Shown in pieces: positions 36,788 through 49,787 of a DNA stretch of 64,000 nucleotides. Under the pieces are notes generated by a model that was given only the letters and a program-made list of their open reading frames with translations, was not told the origin of the DNA and did no database searches. Positions within the stretch are counted from its first letter, which is position 1; the number at the start of each line of letters is the position of its first letter. This DNA comes from Rallus limicola (taxonomy: Eukaryota; Chordata; Aves; Gruiformes; Rallidae), in the NCBI GenBank assembly GCA_022605955.1, contig JAKCOZ010000007.1:10669501-10733500 (forward strand). The letters run 5' to 3'. The position numbers were made by a program, and so were the translations under genes.

Positions 36788-39719
36788 AAAGAAATACTAA
36801 AGAAGTCTTGAGAAGATCTTGACACTTGGGCATGAATAATTCCAAATGAATGCCAGGATTCTTTTACAGACAGACCCCAGAGAAAACACCCCAGTTGGTT
36901 ACATCATCTTCAGACTTTAGAATGTAAAGCACAAGAGTGGAAGCTGACTGTGTCTCCTCTGCTGGATCCTTGTGTTGGATATAGCCTCAGAAATAGCAGC
37001 ACCCTAATCATTTGAGGTTCAGTTTCATTATTTGGGATAATAAAAGCAGATAGGAAGCAGGTGCAGAAACCTGATCAAACATGCTACGTGTTTATTCTGG
37101 TCTGTACTGTACAAAATGTACAAAATGCAAATAGCTGACTTCTTCATCATCTAACTCTTCTGAATGTGTTTTAAAGGTGGCCCTAAATAGTGCATACTGC
37201 AAAAATCAAGGTGGGAGGTGGAGAAACTACAGGTGAGCACTGTGAGGTCTGCCACAGTCGCAGAACTTGAAAACCCTCTGAACTGTGTTGGTCTGACAAA
37301 GTCACATTAGAGTGTTGTCCTTCACTTCACCCCCAGTGCATCGCAGCAGGTTTTGAAGCATCTGATACACATTCCCACCATACAGACTCCCACTCAGCTC
37401 CCCTTACAGCCAGGAAAACGCTGCCCTGACAAGATTGATTTGCAGCTGCTTATTCTCAGCGTTCAGACACAGAAGCATAACAGGCTTTCCTAAAGCAAGG
37501 CATGAAGGACCAAGGTCAGCAGTTGCACGTTATCTCTCAACATTCACCAGTGTTTGGGAACCACCAAAAAGCACAATTTATAGCTGTCCCCAGTGATCAT
37601 TGTGCAGTTGGCTTATTTTAACATTTGGTTTTCAGTGAATTTATTAAAATCCAATTGTTTATACAGAAAAACAAGCTGAGATGAAATACCATGTTCACAT
37701 GCAAATTCCCTCTGGGCTGTGGTGGCAGCAGGAGTAGAACATAACCAACATACCGTAATCAAAGCCATTACAAAATTAAACATCACTCACTACCACAGAA
37801 CCGTACAGCTGGAAAACTGCTGCCATCCTTGATGAACTTTTCTGAATGTGTTGTGAGATTATTCTGTGACTCTGGCTGCAAAAAGCAGATTTTTGTTGAT
37901 TTCCCTAGATCAGAATAAATCATTGGCAGCTTAGAGCCTGAATCTAAAACCGTGCTGGTGATAGTACTATGTGGCTGAATTAATGCAGACAAAAAGGGAG
38001 CTTGTTTCTCTGGCAGTTTAATCCCAGCACCTTAGGGTTTCAGTGTCTTTGTTTCTCCCTTCAATATTCTTCTACATGTGTGATTATTATTTTTTTTCTT
38101 TACATTGTTTTTTTGGGGTTTTTTATCCAAGTGCTGGTATGGCTGTTTCCACATAGGGAGTACAACTGCCACAACTGTGATGGAGACCTTGGGAATGTCC
38201 AGGGCTATCTCCTCTGCCTCCATCCTCCTCTTCCTGCCCTCCTCTCCCTCCTACCGCCTCTGGGCTTAAGGAGTCACAGCTAAAGGCATGTAGGCACATC
38301 GGCTTAATTTCCATACGGCCTCTTGGATGCCTCTGATCTGATCTGTCTTTTTACATTTGTTTTAAGTTAGAATTATTTCTCACCCTTCTGGAAAATAATA
38401 ATTTCCCACTGAAAATGAATGACAGTTACTGTAAACACACTATTTTTAGAAACTTTTCTTAAAGCTTTTCTCCGTCTGTACCCTTACACATCCTGTAATG
38501 CTACAGAAGCTGCTTAAACTGGTTCTGTCCTAGAAATGGACAATTTGGGTATGAAATGATGAGCTCAGTGTGTGAGAGCTGCTGCCCTCTCATCAGGATG
38601 ATCAGCACTTTAAAAAAATTATTTGGTTAAACCCTAAATAAAATGACTAGGGTTTGGATTTGGTTTTGTTGGGTTGGGATTTTTTCTATACTGGGCTAAC
38701 ACTTAAAATGCCATTTTATCCCATCACATTCACCATGCCATTCTCCACAAAATGAAAAGTCGTGGTATCTGGTACTTGTAGGGAAAGGAAAGGAAATCAA
38801 AGTGTTGGTTCCACGCTGGAAATGATGCTGTGACCTTTGCAATATCCACTGGCTGTGTAAGTCAACAAGACATCATCCAGGTTCAGCTTTGTCTTCTGGA
38901 TGACAAAATAGGTGCTGATCTTACATATAAAAGAAATGTTCTCTAAACACAAAGCTAGGGGATATTTATAAGTGTTCCTGTCTGCCCTGTCGATGCCTAA
39001 CCACCCTATCTTCATCTGTATCTGCTATTTGACTTAGAAACTACTGCTCATTTATACTTAAATGAGACCTCTTGCCACCATAGTATAAAACCATTCTTTC
39101 TTTGACTCAGTGAGTATTTATTTTCTCTGAAGTGCAATTGAGTGCACAAGAGATGCTCGAGGGTGGTATCTTCATTGTGCAAGAATCCCCTGAAGATCCC
39201 TGTCATGGCAGGACATTCTCAATATCCTGCCTGTTACTTGTCAAGGACTGTATAGCCTGTGCAATTTTGTACTTGCCCCTCATCCTTTTTTTTACCTCAG
39301 GATGACCACTAGAAACAGAGCCACCAAATTAACACGAGTACAGAATTGTTTATGTTAAATAACTTAATCCTTCATCACTCTAGGTTTCCATGGTTAGTGT
39401 TCTTGGTTTTTATCATGTTTTTCATTCCATCTTGGAAGCAGTAAAGCACATGATAGATTCAGGCTGGGTCACAGAGCAATCAAACTGAATGACAAGCTAT
39501 GTTGGCTACTCAAGAAGTGCAAAAGGTCTGCTTGGCTGCAATTTGAAATATTATTTCCTGGGAAAACAATCTGTCTCTTGAATTCGTGATCACAGCATTC
39601 TTGTATTCTTCCACACCTTCAGTGACTGGTCTTCTAATGAGATTTGCTTTAAAATCCTGTGATTTGGGAAAATAACCCCACACTTTTAGTTCTTAGTGTT
39701 CTTCTTCTCTGTTGACCAT

Positions 39720-39832
39720 CTTATATTATTCATATATAATTACATAAAACACAAATATGTAATATATTTATTTTATTTTTATAAAAGTGTAAATATTGAA
39801 TATTATTATAATTATAAAATTTGAAAATATTT
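39720..39832. repeat. AT-rich low-complexity stretch
   Basis: Over 110 bases are nearly all A and T, with repeated TATA, ATTATAATTATAA and TTTATTTTATTTT patterns. Confidence 0.8.
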
Positions 39833-40791
39833 GTTGTGCTGTTTCCTGTTCTAACAGAGACTGAGACTTACAGCCATTCACATGACTCCAAGGGATGTAG
39901 CTTTAGAAAAAGCACCCTATATTTACAAGAGTTATGATATCATTGTGTAGGTTACTAATTCGGGTATCTTGCAGTACTTGAATAATGGAAAGAAAGATGA
40001 GTTAATGATTATAAAAACTTTTTTGTTCCTTTGTCTTTACCAGCGACTTAGAGACTAAATGCTCCTGGAACTGCTAGTACCGTTCCATATGGGTTTCCAG
40101 GCAACTATGGGGAAAGGGCGCATATATTATACATTCTGCATTATGCATCAATTATTTAATCAAAAGTTCAAAAGGGCTTGATTTAGCACGTTCCCTGCAG
40201 ACAAATCCTTCGTAAGGATTTTAGTCTGTAAGTGTTCACTCACAGCACAGGATCCTGAAAAAAGGGTTCAGATTTTCTTCTCCTTTTAACTATAAAAGTT
40301 TATTAATACACTTGACAGATCATAATAGCTGTTAGAGAGCTGACATACCGCCTGTGTATTTGGCATGTTCATTGAGGCACTGCTGCTGTTCAGCCTTTTC
40401 TTCAACATTAGCACAGTGGGCTGTTATTACCTAAAAGGGGTTACAGTAGCTCAGATGTCCCCTAGTATTTGCTCTTAAAGACTACCACTGCAAGTCTGTC
40501 TGGTACAAGATTGATACAAGAACTACCAGTGGACATGTGGAATTCATTTAAATGTCAAAAAGAGTGAGCGAGACACGGCTGTATATCTTAAACTCTCACA
40601 TTTTCATTTGCTTAGAGATGGATTTTTCAAACATACCCATGAATCCGAGTGGCTCCTCTTAAAAAATGAGTTGCAGAAGTTTGTCAGCTAATATTATTTT
40701 GCCCTCTGCAGGGGAAAATAACTGAATTGGCCTCCTTTGAGTCAGAAGTTGACAGGCACATAGACCAAGCCATGTCCCAAGTATACCTACA

Positions 40792-40807
40792 TGCTGCCCT
40801 CTGCTAT
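40792..40807 (-). promoter_or_regulatory. CTCF-like core motif
   Basis: On the minus strand this reads ATAGCAGAGGGCAGCA, which fits the CTCF core CCASYAGRKGGCRSY at all but the first two positions. It is in DTNA intron 2. Prediction only. Confidence 0.35.
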
Positions 40808-43368
40808 GCAGGTGGCTGAGTCCTGCCTTGATGCAGACAACTTTTGTAATTGGATCGTAGCTGAAAATCATTTCTTACTGACTTCCTGAACTCTGCTATA
40901 GCTGCCATTCACTGTGCTATTTCTGATGGCTTTTCTGATGCAGGTTTAAGCTTGGCCAGTCTGTTCAGTTCCCCACTGATGTCTCTGAACATCTGCTCCT
41001 GGTAACAGGCGCCAGTCACCTTTGGTCTGGCAGGCTCGTGACTAGTTACTCCAAAGCAGAAAGTTTGCACATCTTATTTCACATCAGTCCTCCTAATGAA
41101 CACCTCAGACAAAATAAAACAAGTGATTATTAGCTCAGTACTCTGCTAGACAGTCTAAATCTTAGAAAATATATGCATACATATGGTCTCAATGCAAACA
41201 GCCTGAAACCTTGGTGATAACAGGATCATCGTGTCTTCTGATGGATGTTGCTTCTTCACATGAGAGATTTTTCTTCTTTCAGCCCCTTGGTTTTTTCCCT
41301 CAAACTTTGCCTGTGTTTTTAAGCCTCCTCCTCCTTCTTCATTTCCCTGTCCCTTCTTCAGCTTCATGTCATTATCTGTGGCATTTGCTTTATCTCTGAC
41401 ATCACTACAACCCTCTCTCTTGGCTGCTCTCCTTTCCTGTCATCCTCTTGGCTCCAAGCACCTTTCTTTAGGCAAAGCCTCTCTTACACTTGAGCCTTTG
41501 TTCACTCTCCCAGCTCTGTTCTGGTCTGTCCCACGTGGGTATTTTTCTGGGCCTGGTCTGATGTGACACGAGCACCTCCGTAATGTGCCAAAGTGCATTA
41601 AGCAGTGTGACTTAATGCCTGTCACATGTTGGTCATTCTCTTAATATTTGGTTGTATGATAATGTATTATGTGAAAAAGGGGGAAAAAAGTAAGAAGTCT
41701 TCCTTGAGGCAGATACTGGTGAGTTTGGTGATCATGGTCCATTGTTCCTAAGGAGCTTCCGTCCACCATCTTGAACCAGCCCTGCTTCCATTCTGGACTC
41801 AAAGTGATAAGGCTTGCCATGTCATACATATTTGCTTTCTGTGGAGAGTGAAGGACTGGTTTGATGACCTTGCAGAAAATAGTTTTTCTTAGAAGATAAG
41901 CTGCAGCATTTTGCCCTGTGTGCTGTAACATTGCATTCAAAGTGTCCTTATTTTCTGTGAGCCTTGGTGGAAGATTTCATACAGGATATATCTGGTATAC
42001 TAGGGCAAATTGTGAGAACAGAAGATGTTGGCCATAAAAATAATTTCCTGCTCTTGTAAGTGTGACAGGACTGCACAATGTAATGTCCTCAGTGTGTGTT
42101 GTTATTAATACAGTTCTGGGACTCTGCACAATGAATGTTCAGCTTCCTGGCATTAATGTTTGTGATATACAGCAGTTTTGCAAAGGCAGTTTTCCCTGTA
42201 CTTAATTAAGGCATTTCTAAGCTGAATTCAGACTGAATTATATCCGTGATACTGTTGCTGGCTGCACTGGATTTCTGGCAGGGTATTGGTGAGCAGCCTT
42301 TGGCCCTTTACTGTGTGGGATAATTCCAGAAGTTCTGCATATGCTCAGGCTTTTCTTTGCTCCATGTGAATGGATAGATGCATGTCTCCTTTCCTGACAG
42401 AAAGTAAATTGAAAGTAACTCCGTTAAACTCTCTGACATTACTAAGGCACAAAGGAAGGAATTGGTCATGCAGTGTATATTGTTTGAGGAGGTTGAACTC
42501 CATTTCAGATAAATGGGGCTGATACTAGTATCATCCTGCATCTCTTGCAAAGGTGCTGATCTTCCCCATGTTTAATTTTCCACATTTCATTCACCTATAT
42601 CTTGCCTTGAAACTCTTTTATTTTGTCTTGGATTTACAGGATATATTTTAGGGATTGTATATGTGAAATAAAGAATGACAGATAAGTTGCCAGGTACATA
42701 GAGACTCTTACTCCATCCAGGGCCCCTGACAACATCATTAAAGAGCTTCTGTCACAGAGGAGGAAGGATAGATATGTGGGACTGCTCCTAAATCCTATTC
42801 ATCTGTCATTTTGAGTTCCCCGGTCTTGTTTTATTTCTCAATGTTTCTGATTGTGGAGCTATGTTTGTGTCAACTGGAGCTTTTCTGCTTTTCTTGGCCT
42901 ATTCCTCATACCTGTTTCCTTAAGAAATGTGAAGTTTTAGTGTATGACATGGCAAGTTGCTGCAATGGGAACCGCTGCAGTTGCCTCCTGGTACTGGTGT
43001 TCTGGTTACTGAGCAAATCAGCTGAGGAACTGAAGCCCAGTGCAGCTCTTGCAGAAGACATTGTTTTGAATATGAGGAATGGCAGGAAAGCAGGTGTGGA
43101 AAGATGGTGTGACACAGAGCCAGAGTATTCTCTACGGTTTCTCTGAATGAGATACTATCTACTCAAATGAATTAGATACAAAAAAAAAGGATCTTCCAAA
43201 TACTATGACCCATCTCTCCCAATCTCCAAAGTGATTGTAGCTCAGATCACAAAATATTTTGTGACAGATAAATCCTGTTGTTTTCAAACAGAATAGAATT
43301 TTAAATACCTATGAAAACCTCAACCTATGGCAGTAATTAGCACCTCCATTACCAATCTCAGCAAATCG

Positions 43369-44565
43369 TAGAATCATAGAATGGCATGGGTTGGAAGGGA
43401 CCCCAAGGATCATAGAGCTCCAACCCCCCTGCCACAGGCAGGGACACCAACCTCAGGCCTGGATCTACACAAGGTTGCCCAGGGCCCCATCCAACCTTGC
43501 CCTGAACACTTCCAGGGACAAGGCATCCACCCCCTCTCTGGGCAGCCTGTTCCAGCACCTCGCTACTCTCTCTGTAAAAAACTTCCCGCTAATATCTGAT
43601 CTAAACCTTCCCTCCTTTAGCTTTAATCCATTCCCCTTTGTCCTGCCATTTTCTACCCTTTAAAAAAGTTGATTCCCCTCCTGTTTCTATGCTCCCTTCA
43701 GGTACTGGGAGGCTGCAATGAGGTCCCCCCACAGCCTTCTCTTCTCCAGGCTGAACAAGCCCAGCTCCCTCAGCCTCTCTTTGTAGGGTGCTCCAGCCCT
43801 CTAATCATCTTTGTGTCCCTCCTCTGAACCCTCTCCAGCAGTTCCACATCTTTCTTGTATTGGGAGCCCCAGATCTGGACACAGTACTCCAGATGGGGCC
43901 TCACAGGGCAGAGTAGAGAGGGACAATCACCTCCCTGTCCCTGCTGGCCACCCCTCTTCTGATGGAGCCCAGGATACCATTGGCCTTCCGAGCTGCAAGA
44001 GCACACTGCTGGCTCATGTTAAGTTTCTCATCTACCAGAATCCCCAAGTCCTTCTCAGCAGGGCTACTCTCAAGGAGCTCTTCTCCCAGTCTGTATCTAT
44101 GTCTGGGATTCTTCCGGCCCAAGTGCAACACCTTACACTTGGCAGTGTTGAACCTCATTAGGTTCACCCAGGCCCACCTTTCCAGCCTCTCAAGATCCCT
44201 CTGGATGGCTTCCTTTCCTTCTGTGGTGTCAACCACACCACTCAGCCTGGTGTCATCCACAAACTTGCTGAGGGTGCACTCAATTCCATCATCGATGTCA
44301 TTGATAAAGATGTTAAAGAGCACCGGTCCCAAGACAGACCCCTGGGGGACCCCGCTTGTCACTGGCCTCCCCCTGGACATAGAGCCATTGACCACCACTG
44401 TTTTTCTACGTTTGGTCAACCAGATTCTTATCCACTGGATGGTCTACCCATCAAATCCACATCTCTCCAATTTAGAGATAAGGATGTGGTAGTGGACTGT
44501 GTCAAAGGCCTTGCACAAGCCCAGGTAAATGACATTGGTTGCCTTCCCTTTATCTAGCAAATGGT
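43369..44565 (-). mobile_element. CR1 LINE with partial reverse transcriptase domain
   Basis: The minus strand has a 172-aa open stretch (44419-43901) with [20 protein letters not shown], then [11 protein letters not shown] (motif C, with both catalytic aspartates present), [20 protein letters not shown] and [15 protein letters not shown]. Beyond a break it continues to [20 protein letters not shown] and the CR1 3' terminus at 43369 (TAGAATCATAGAATGG). Upstream, motif A reads as [11 protein letters not shown], so the first, catalytic aspartate is replaced by Gly. The copy is dead but better preserved than the one at 11793. It lies antisense inside DTNA intron 2. Confidence 0.95.
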
Positions 44566-44740
44566 TAAGTAAGATTAGAGTCTGAGCAGCCCTTATGACT
44601 TCTGACATGACGCTTTTTCACCAGAGTCCTCTGTGTCACAAGAATGTCCTATTCATAGCAATGATCTCATTCTCAACAGCTGAGATTAATATTGGCATTT
44701 TGTCCCAGAAGCCTTCTGGTTTGACCCAAAATCTGCAGAC

Positions 44741-45348
44741 GTGAGAAAGCACATCCTGGGGTGCATCAAGCACGGCATGGCCAGCCGGTCTGGGGAGGTG
44801 ACTGTCCTGCTCTACACTGTGCTGGTGCAGCCTCACCCCGAGTGCTGTGTGCAGTTTTGGGCACCATAGTACAAGAGGGACACAAAGATATTGGAGAGTG
44901 TCCAGAGGAGAGTAACGAGGACGGTAAAGGGTCTGGAGGGGAAGTGTTATGAGGAGAGGCTGAAGTCCCTTGGTTTGTTCAGCCTGGAGAAGAGGAGGCT
45001 GAGGGGAGAGCTCATTGCGGCCTATGGCTTCCTGATGAGGGAGAATGAAGGGGCAAGTGTCCATCCTCTATTTGGTGACCAGCGATAGAACCCAAGAGAA
45101 CATTATGAGGTTGTGACAGGGGAGGTTTTAGGTTGGATTTTAGGAAGAGGTTCTTTCCTGAGAGGGTGGTGGGGCACTGGAACAGACTCCCCAGGGAAGT
45201 GGTCACAGAGCTTGACTGAATTCAAGAAGTGTCTGGACGTTGGAGTCAGTCCCATGCTCTGACCTGGCCGGCCCTGTGTGGAGCCAGGAGTTGGACTTGA
45301 TGATCCCTATTGGTACCTTCCTATTCTGTATATTCTAAGATTCTATAT
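44741..45348 (+). mobile_element. CR1 LINE, 5'-truncated, opposite strand to its neighbour
   Basis: The + strand encodes pieces of CR1 ORF2, including [20 protein letters not shown] and [20 protein letters not shown], then a [12 protein letters not shown] block (CACTGGAACAGACTCCCCAG). It ends at TTCTAAGATTCTATATG. Stops break the frame. It sits about 175 bases from the 5' edge of the minus-strand copy at 43369-44565, so the two are head to head. Confidence 0.92.
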
Positions 45349-45670
45349 GCCGTCACTCTTCAGCGTGTCTCTTCTGTTCTGGGGCAGAAAAATACAATTC
45401 TGGTATCAGGCAATTTAACTAATCATTAAATTCAACATTATTTATCTAATTATTTTTAATAGATAAAAATGTTATGGATAAAAGTCAGTCCACATCACAT
45501 AGACATTAATTGAATTAATAGAATATAAATCAGCTTAAGAATATGCACAATTCATGTTTCATTAGTATTCTCTACCTTGTGTTGCTGTTTATGGTCTTGC
45601 CAACCCTAAATGATTTTTTAAAAAATAAATTACAGAAGACAAAATAGCCATGGGTCAAACTCGCAAAAGC

Positions 45671-45690
45671 GGGGGGGGGGGGAGGGAGGG
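45671..45690 (+). repeat. Poly-G tract with G-quadruplex potential
   Basis: Twelve G bases, then AGGGAGGG. Four or more G-triplets are separated by at most one base. It is on the transcribed-sense strand of DTNA intron 2. Confidence 0.85.
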
Positions 45691-46486
45691 TGTTTGTCTT
45701 CAAGGAGTTCTAAATGTCTAATATGTGCTCGTTCTTTTTCATTGACCTTTGTGATATGACTGAACCTTAAAGGTTGAGAATGTAATCTCAACGTGCTTTC
45801 TATAGTCATGAGGGAAGACATTGTTTTAAAGAACTGTTAAATCGCATATTCTCCTGTCACCACAAAGAAAAAAAAAGCAGTTAGTTAAGAAAGCAGCAGT
45901 TAATACAATATTGGGGATAATACCCTGTATCCTTAGAGCTGGTAACACAACACATAGTACCTCAGAATTAATGAAAAATATAAATAATCCAATTTGTTAA
46001 CATTTGCATTTACTTTGCACTAGCTTTTTCCTCCAAACATCACCAAAGCAAGCTGCGGGCCTCTTCTGGAATGGGATGGTTTCTTGTGGGACTAGAAGGA
46101 GCTGGCAGGAGTTGTATCAAAGGAAAAAAACCTGAAGTCATCTAAGAGAGAAAGATGTAGTATTAGTTAGACTTGGCATTTGAAGAAACCCACTTCAGGA
46201 GGAAATTTTATCACTGCAATAAAGGCATTCAGCATGAAAGACATTCTGCCTTTCCCACCTCTCACGGCTCTGATACCATTTGCCCATCACATGCGATGGC
46301 CTGTATAGGACATCCACGCTGCCAAATCCAACCTTTACCCAACCCAATACCTAGGCAAGGCCATTTTCTGGAGAGAGCAGCGGGGATGCGCAGCCTTTGA
46401 GTCGTGTTAGCTTGCTTGACGTTGTGCCAGTAGAGAGTTAAAACGTTACAGCAACTGTGTGCTGCATCTACTAAAAGACGCCCAGT

Positions 46487-46504
46487 AGTGCCATCCTGTG
46501 GTCA
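46487..46504 (-). promoter_or_regulatory. CTCF-like motif
   Basis: On the minus strand this reads TGACCACAGGATGGCACT, which resembles common vertebrate CTCF sites of the form TGxCCACxAGxTGGCxCT. It has the same orientation as the motif at 40792. Prediction only. Confidence 0.35.
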
Positions 46505-46826
46505 GGACCGCAGCTGCCAGAAGGTTTGTGCACCGTGTCACGCCTGTCTTCTAAAAGCTGTGTTGTCTTCTTAGGTTGTTACACACAGTCTGAGCTGTGC
46601 CAGGCTCTAAAATTACGGTTTTCTTCTCATCTGTTCAGTCATTTCTGAACTTGCAGTTTAACTTGATAAACAGGAGGGATGGAATGGGATTTTTTTATTT
46701 TCTCTGGGAACTTTCTTCATCTTTAACAGAGCTCATGCTTTGAAAATCAACTCCAGAAACAGTATCACCCAGCCTCAGGAGGTTGTTTTTTTCCCACCAC
46801 TTGGAAGTGCAGAGGTTTTTTCCTGA

Positions 46827-47130
46827 TCACAGAATCATAGGGGTTAGAAGGGACCTCCAGAGATCATCGAGTCCAACCACCCTGCCAAAGCAGGCTTCCT
46901 GGGACAGGTCACACAGGTAGGCGTCCAGACGGGTCTTGAATATCTCCAGAGAAGGAGACTCCACAACCCCCCTGGGCAGCCTGTCCCAGGGCTCTGTCAC
47001 CCTCACTGAAAAAGTTCTTCCACTTAGTGGTGTGGAACTTCCTGTGCTCCAACTTGCAGCCATTGCCCCTTGTCCTGTCCACAGACCACTGAAAAGAGGT
47101 TGGCCATTTCCCCTTGCATCCCACACTTGA
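46827..47130 (-). mobile_element. CR1 LINE, short 3' end
   Basis: The minus strand reads [20 protein letters not shown] followed by [13 protein letters not shown] and the CR1 end (CACAGAATCATAGGGG on +). It shares long identical-looking blocks with the copy at 254-700 and has the same missing upstream part. The DRTRGNG and WDRLPRGV blocks are in different frames, so a frameshift is present. Confidence 0.92.
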
Positions 47131-48999
47131 GAGATTTATATTGTTTGCTGTAATGTTTTACAGAAGAGTTATATTTAATTACCAATTTGCGGTGCTGTAA
47201 TTTCACTAATTGAAAAATGAACTCAGATGTAAGGCAAGTTGACCTTAATTTAATAGAAATGAAGAAGTTGTTGTATATCATCTGTATTTACTGACCAAGT
47301 TTTGTTACCTCACATCCCCATGAATTCTCTGGCTAACTTAACAGCTGACACTTGCAAAACCCATGTGGAGGAACTATTTAGTCAGACTGAGGCCCGATCG
47401 CACGATGGCTCAAATACAGCCTTTCTCATTAAAATAGTAGTACGGTGAGATAGCAAGAATAATAGATACATAATCTAGGGCTACCATTGTCTGTTGGAGG
47501 AGGAGATTTATGCAGTTTGTGGCTATGGAATACAAGTAGCAACAGGTCTGCTATCTATACGTTGGACTGGAATTCATAAATACATAAGTCTTAAAACAGG
47601 AAAATGATGTATAATCAATGGATTTAAGCTATGTGACCTACTAGGAACAGTACAGATTTTTAATTGAGTGGAATTTCCTGGTGTCATCAAAATATTAAGA
47701 AGCTTAGAGTTAGATTTTTACATTATTTTATAGATACACATCACATTTCATTCAGCATTTCAAATAAATTATTTCAAAGAGTGTTTAAAAATAGGAAATG
47801 CTTTTCCAGCATCTGGGTAGGTAAGTAGATGACAACAGTTTCCCAGCCCAGCACTGCAGGGAGCATCACCCATCATTCCCTTTTCCCTGTCATTAGCACT
47901 GCTCCTTGGGGAGACTGACGGCCTCTTCTGCCACCCACAGAGAGCCCTTCAGGCTTCACTTAAATATAGGTGAGGCAAAATAGGAAGGAAATGACAGCAA
48001 GGAGAGAAGGAACTTTTGTTGAAAATTAATGTAAAAGAGAGGAATTTTACTGGAGATCTTTACATACTCTTACACCTTGCTGGATTTGTCAGGTACTATA
48101 CCAAAAGTAAAAAGGCCACATCTTGCAGTATTATTATCCAAATGGTTATACCTCATTAGCAGCACTTGGCCAAGTTGACAGACACTTTCCAACAGGCCAC
48201 ATGTGTTTAATGTACTGTAGCGATCACAATCTTGGAAGGCTTTAGAATAACTCATTTTTCTTCTGGGCAGAACAGTAGGTGAGGATACAAGCATGCATGC
48301 CCAGCTAGGTGAACAAGAGAATCTTTAAAACCTTTCCCCAAAATTTTCAGTGCCTCAGTTGTATACATCACATCCTACTGATTTCCAGACGCCAAGCAGC
48401 CAGGTTTGTCATTCAGAAACACCTCCTGTGCATGCAGTGTGCAGCTGGCCGGCACGTGCACAGAGGCACAGGCTCCTGATGGGTAGGCCATCACTTGTGC
48501 AGACTGATAGCCATAGTCCAGCTTCTCAGTGGGCCAGCCTGTACCTCACACCTGTGTGCTCTCGTGGCATGGGCAAAGAGGTAAGGTGAAAGAGGAATGT
48601 GTGCAGGTGACAGGACTAAATAAAACCATGACCACACTCTGAGATCCCTTGGCACTGAAAGGAAAACTTGAGGGAATGTGTGAGTATGCAGAGTGCCATG
48701 ACGGCCCTCGTACACCTCAGACAAAACCGCTTAAGGATATGGAGGACTCTTTCCCAAGCATTCAATGGGCTGCAGGGCAGGCTCTGTGGGTTTTTTCGCT
48801 TATTGTGTGAGTCAGAAAAAGGGACACAGCTTACTTGAGCAATGGTTTTAGAGAAAAATCAGTGGGACAACATTGATTCCTCTCCAGCAAGGGAGCACCT
48901 GTTTTTGCAGTATAAGTTAATGACTAGACTAGGATATCACGGAGCCACTGGGATCGGCTGGGACCGTGGAATGAGCAGAGTCAGCTAAAACAGGTTCTT

Positions 49000-49401
49000 C
49001 AGGGCTGTGTCCAGTTTGGAAGTTGAATATATTCAAGAATGGAAACTCCACATCCTCTCTGGGCACCCTGTCATGGTGTTTGACAATCCTCACATGGACA
49101 AAAACATCCTATGTTTAAATGCTTCCCTGTATTTAGACTTGTGCCTGATTCCTTCCATCCATTCACTATCCTTTCTCTAAGATGAGGCTGACTCCATCTT
49201 GTTTAATCCCTTGCATCAGATGTTTATGCGTACTTACAAAGTCCTCCTGAGCCTTCTCTCCTCCAGGCTGACCAGTCCCAGCTCTCTCAGCCTCTCCCTA
49301 TATAGCAGTTACTCCAGTAATCCCTTCATCATATTCATGTCTCTTTGCTGGACTTTGGATCCAAAGCTCTAGAAGTGCCACCAGTGCTGAGCAGAAGCAA
49401 A
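49000..49401 (-). mobile_element. Old CR1 LINE, 3' part of a copy split by a later insertion
   Basis: On + this reads GGAAACTCCACATCCTCTCT, GGGCACCCTGTCATGGTG, CTTCTCTCCTCCAGGCTGAC and CAGTCCCAGCTCTCTCAGCC, which is the minus-strand CR1 C-terminus with many changes. It runs up to CACCAGTGCTGAGCAGAAGC, a typical internal CR1 block, and then stops abruptly at the + strand copy. The remainder resumes at 49788. Confidence 0.85.
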
Positions 49402-49787
49402 GGAGGGAGTTGGGCTTGTTCGGCTTGGAGAAGAGAAGGCTCTGGGCAGACCTTATAGTGCCCTTCCAGTACCTGAAAGGTGTCTGTAAGGACACTGGGG
49501 AAGAACTGTTCACAGGGGCTTGTAGCAATAGGATGAGGGGGAATGGTTTTAAAACTAGAAAAGGGGAGATTCAGGTTGGATACTGAGAAAAAATTCTTCA
49601 ATACGAGGGAGGTAGATCACTGGAACAAGTTTCTCTGAGAGGTAGTGGAGGCCCCATCCCTGGAGTTATTCAAGATTAGGCTTGATGTGACTCTGAGCAA
49701 CCTGATCTAGTGAAGATGTCCCTGCTTACTGCAGGGGGGTTTGGAGGTCTCTTCCAACCTAACACATTCTGTGATTCTGTGATCTCT
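49402..49787 (+). mobile_element. CR1 LINE nested inside an older minus-strand CR1
   Basis: This copy begins at GGAGGGAGTTGGGCTTGTTC (ELGLFGLEKRRLW in translation). It carries GCAATAGGATGAGGGGGAAT and CACTGGAACAAGTTTCTCTG, and ends CACATTCTGTGATTCTGTGA. It is a standard 5'-truncated CR1 in + orientation and interrupts a minus-strand CR1 that resumes directly after it. No clear target duplication is visible. Confidence 0.9.

Noticed and set aside
43962..44492. 176-aa plus-strand open frame
   Set aside because: It is the complement of the CR1 RT coding stretch; the real signal ([18 protein letters not shown]) is on the minus strand.
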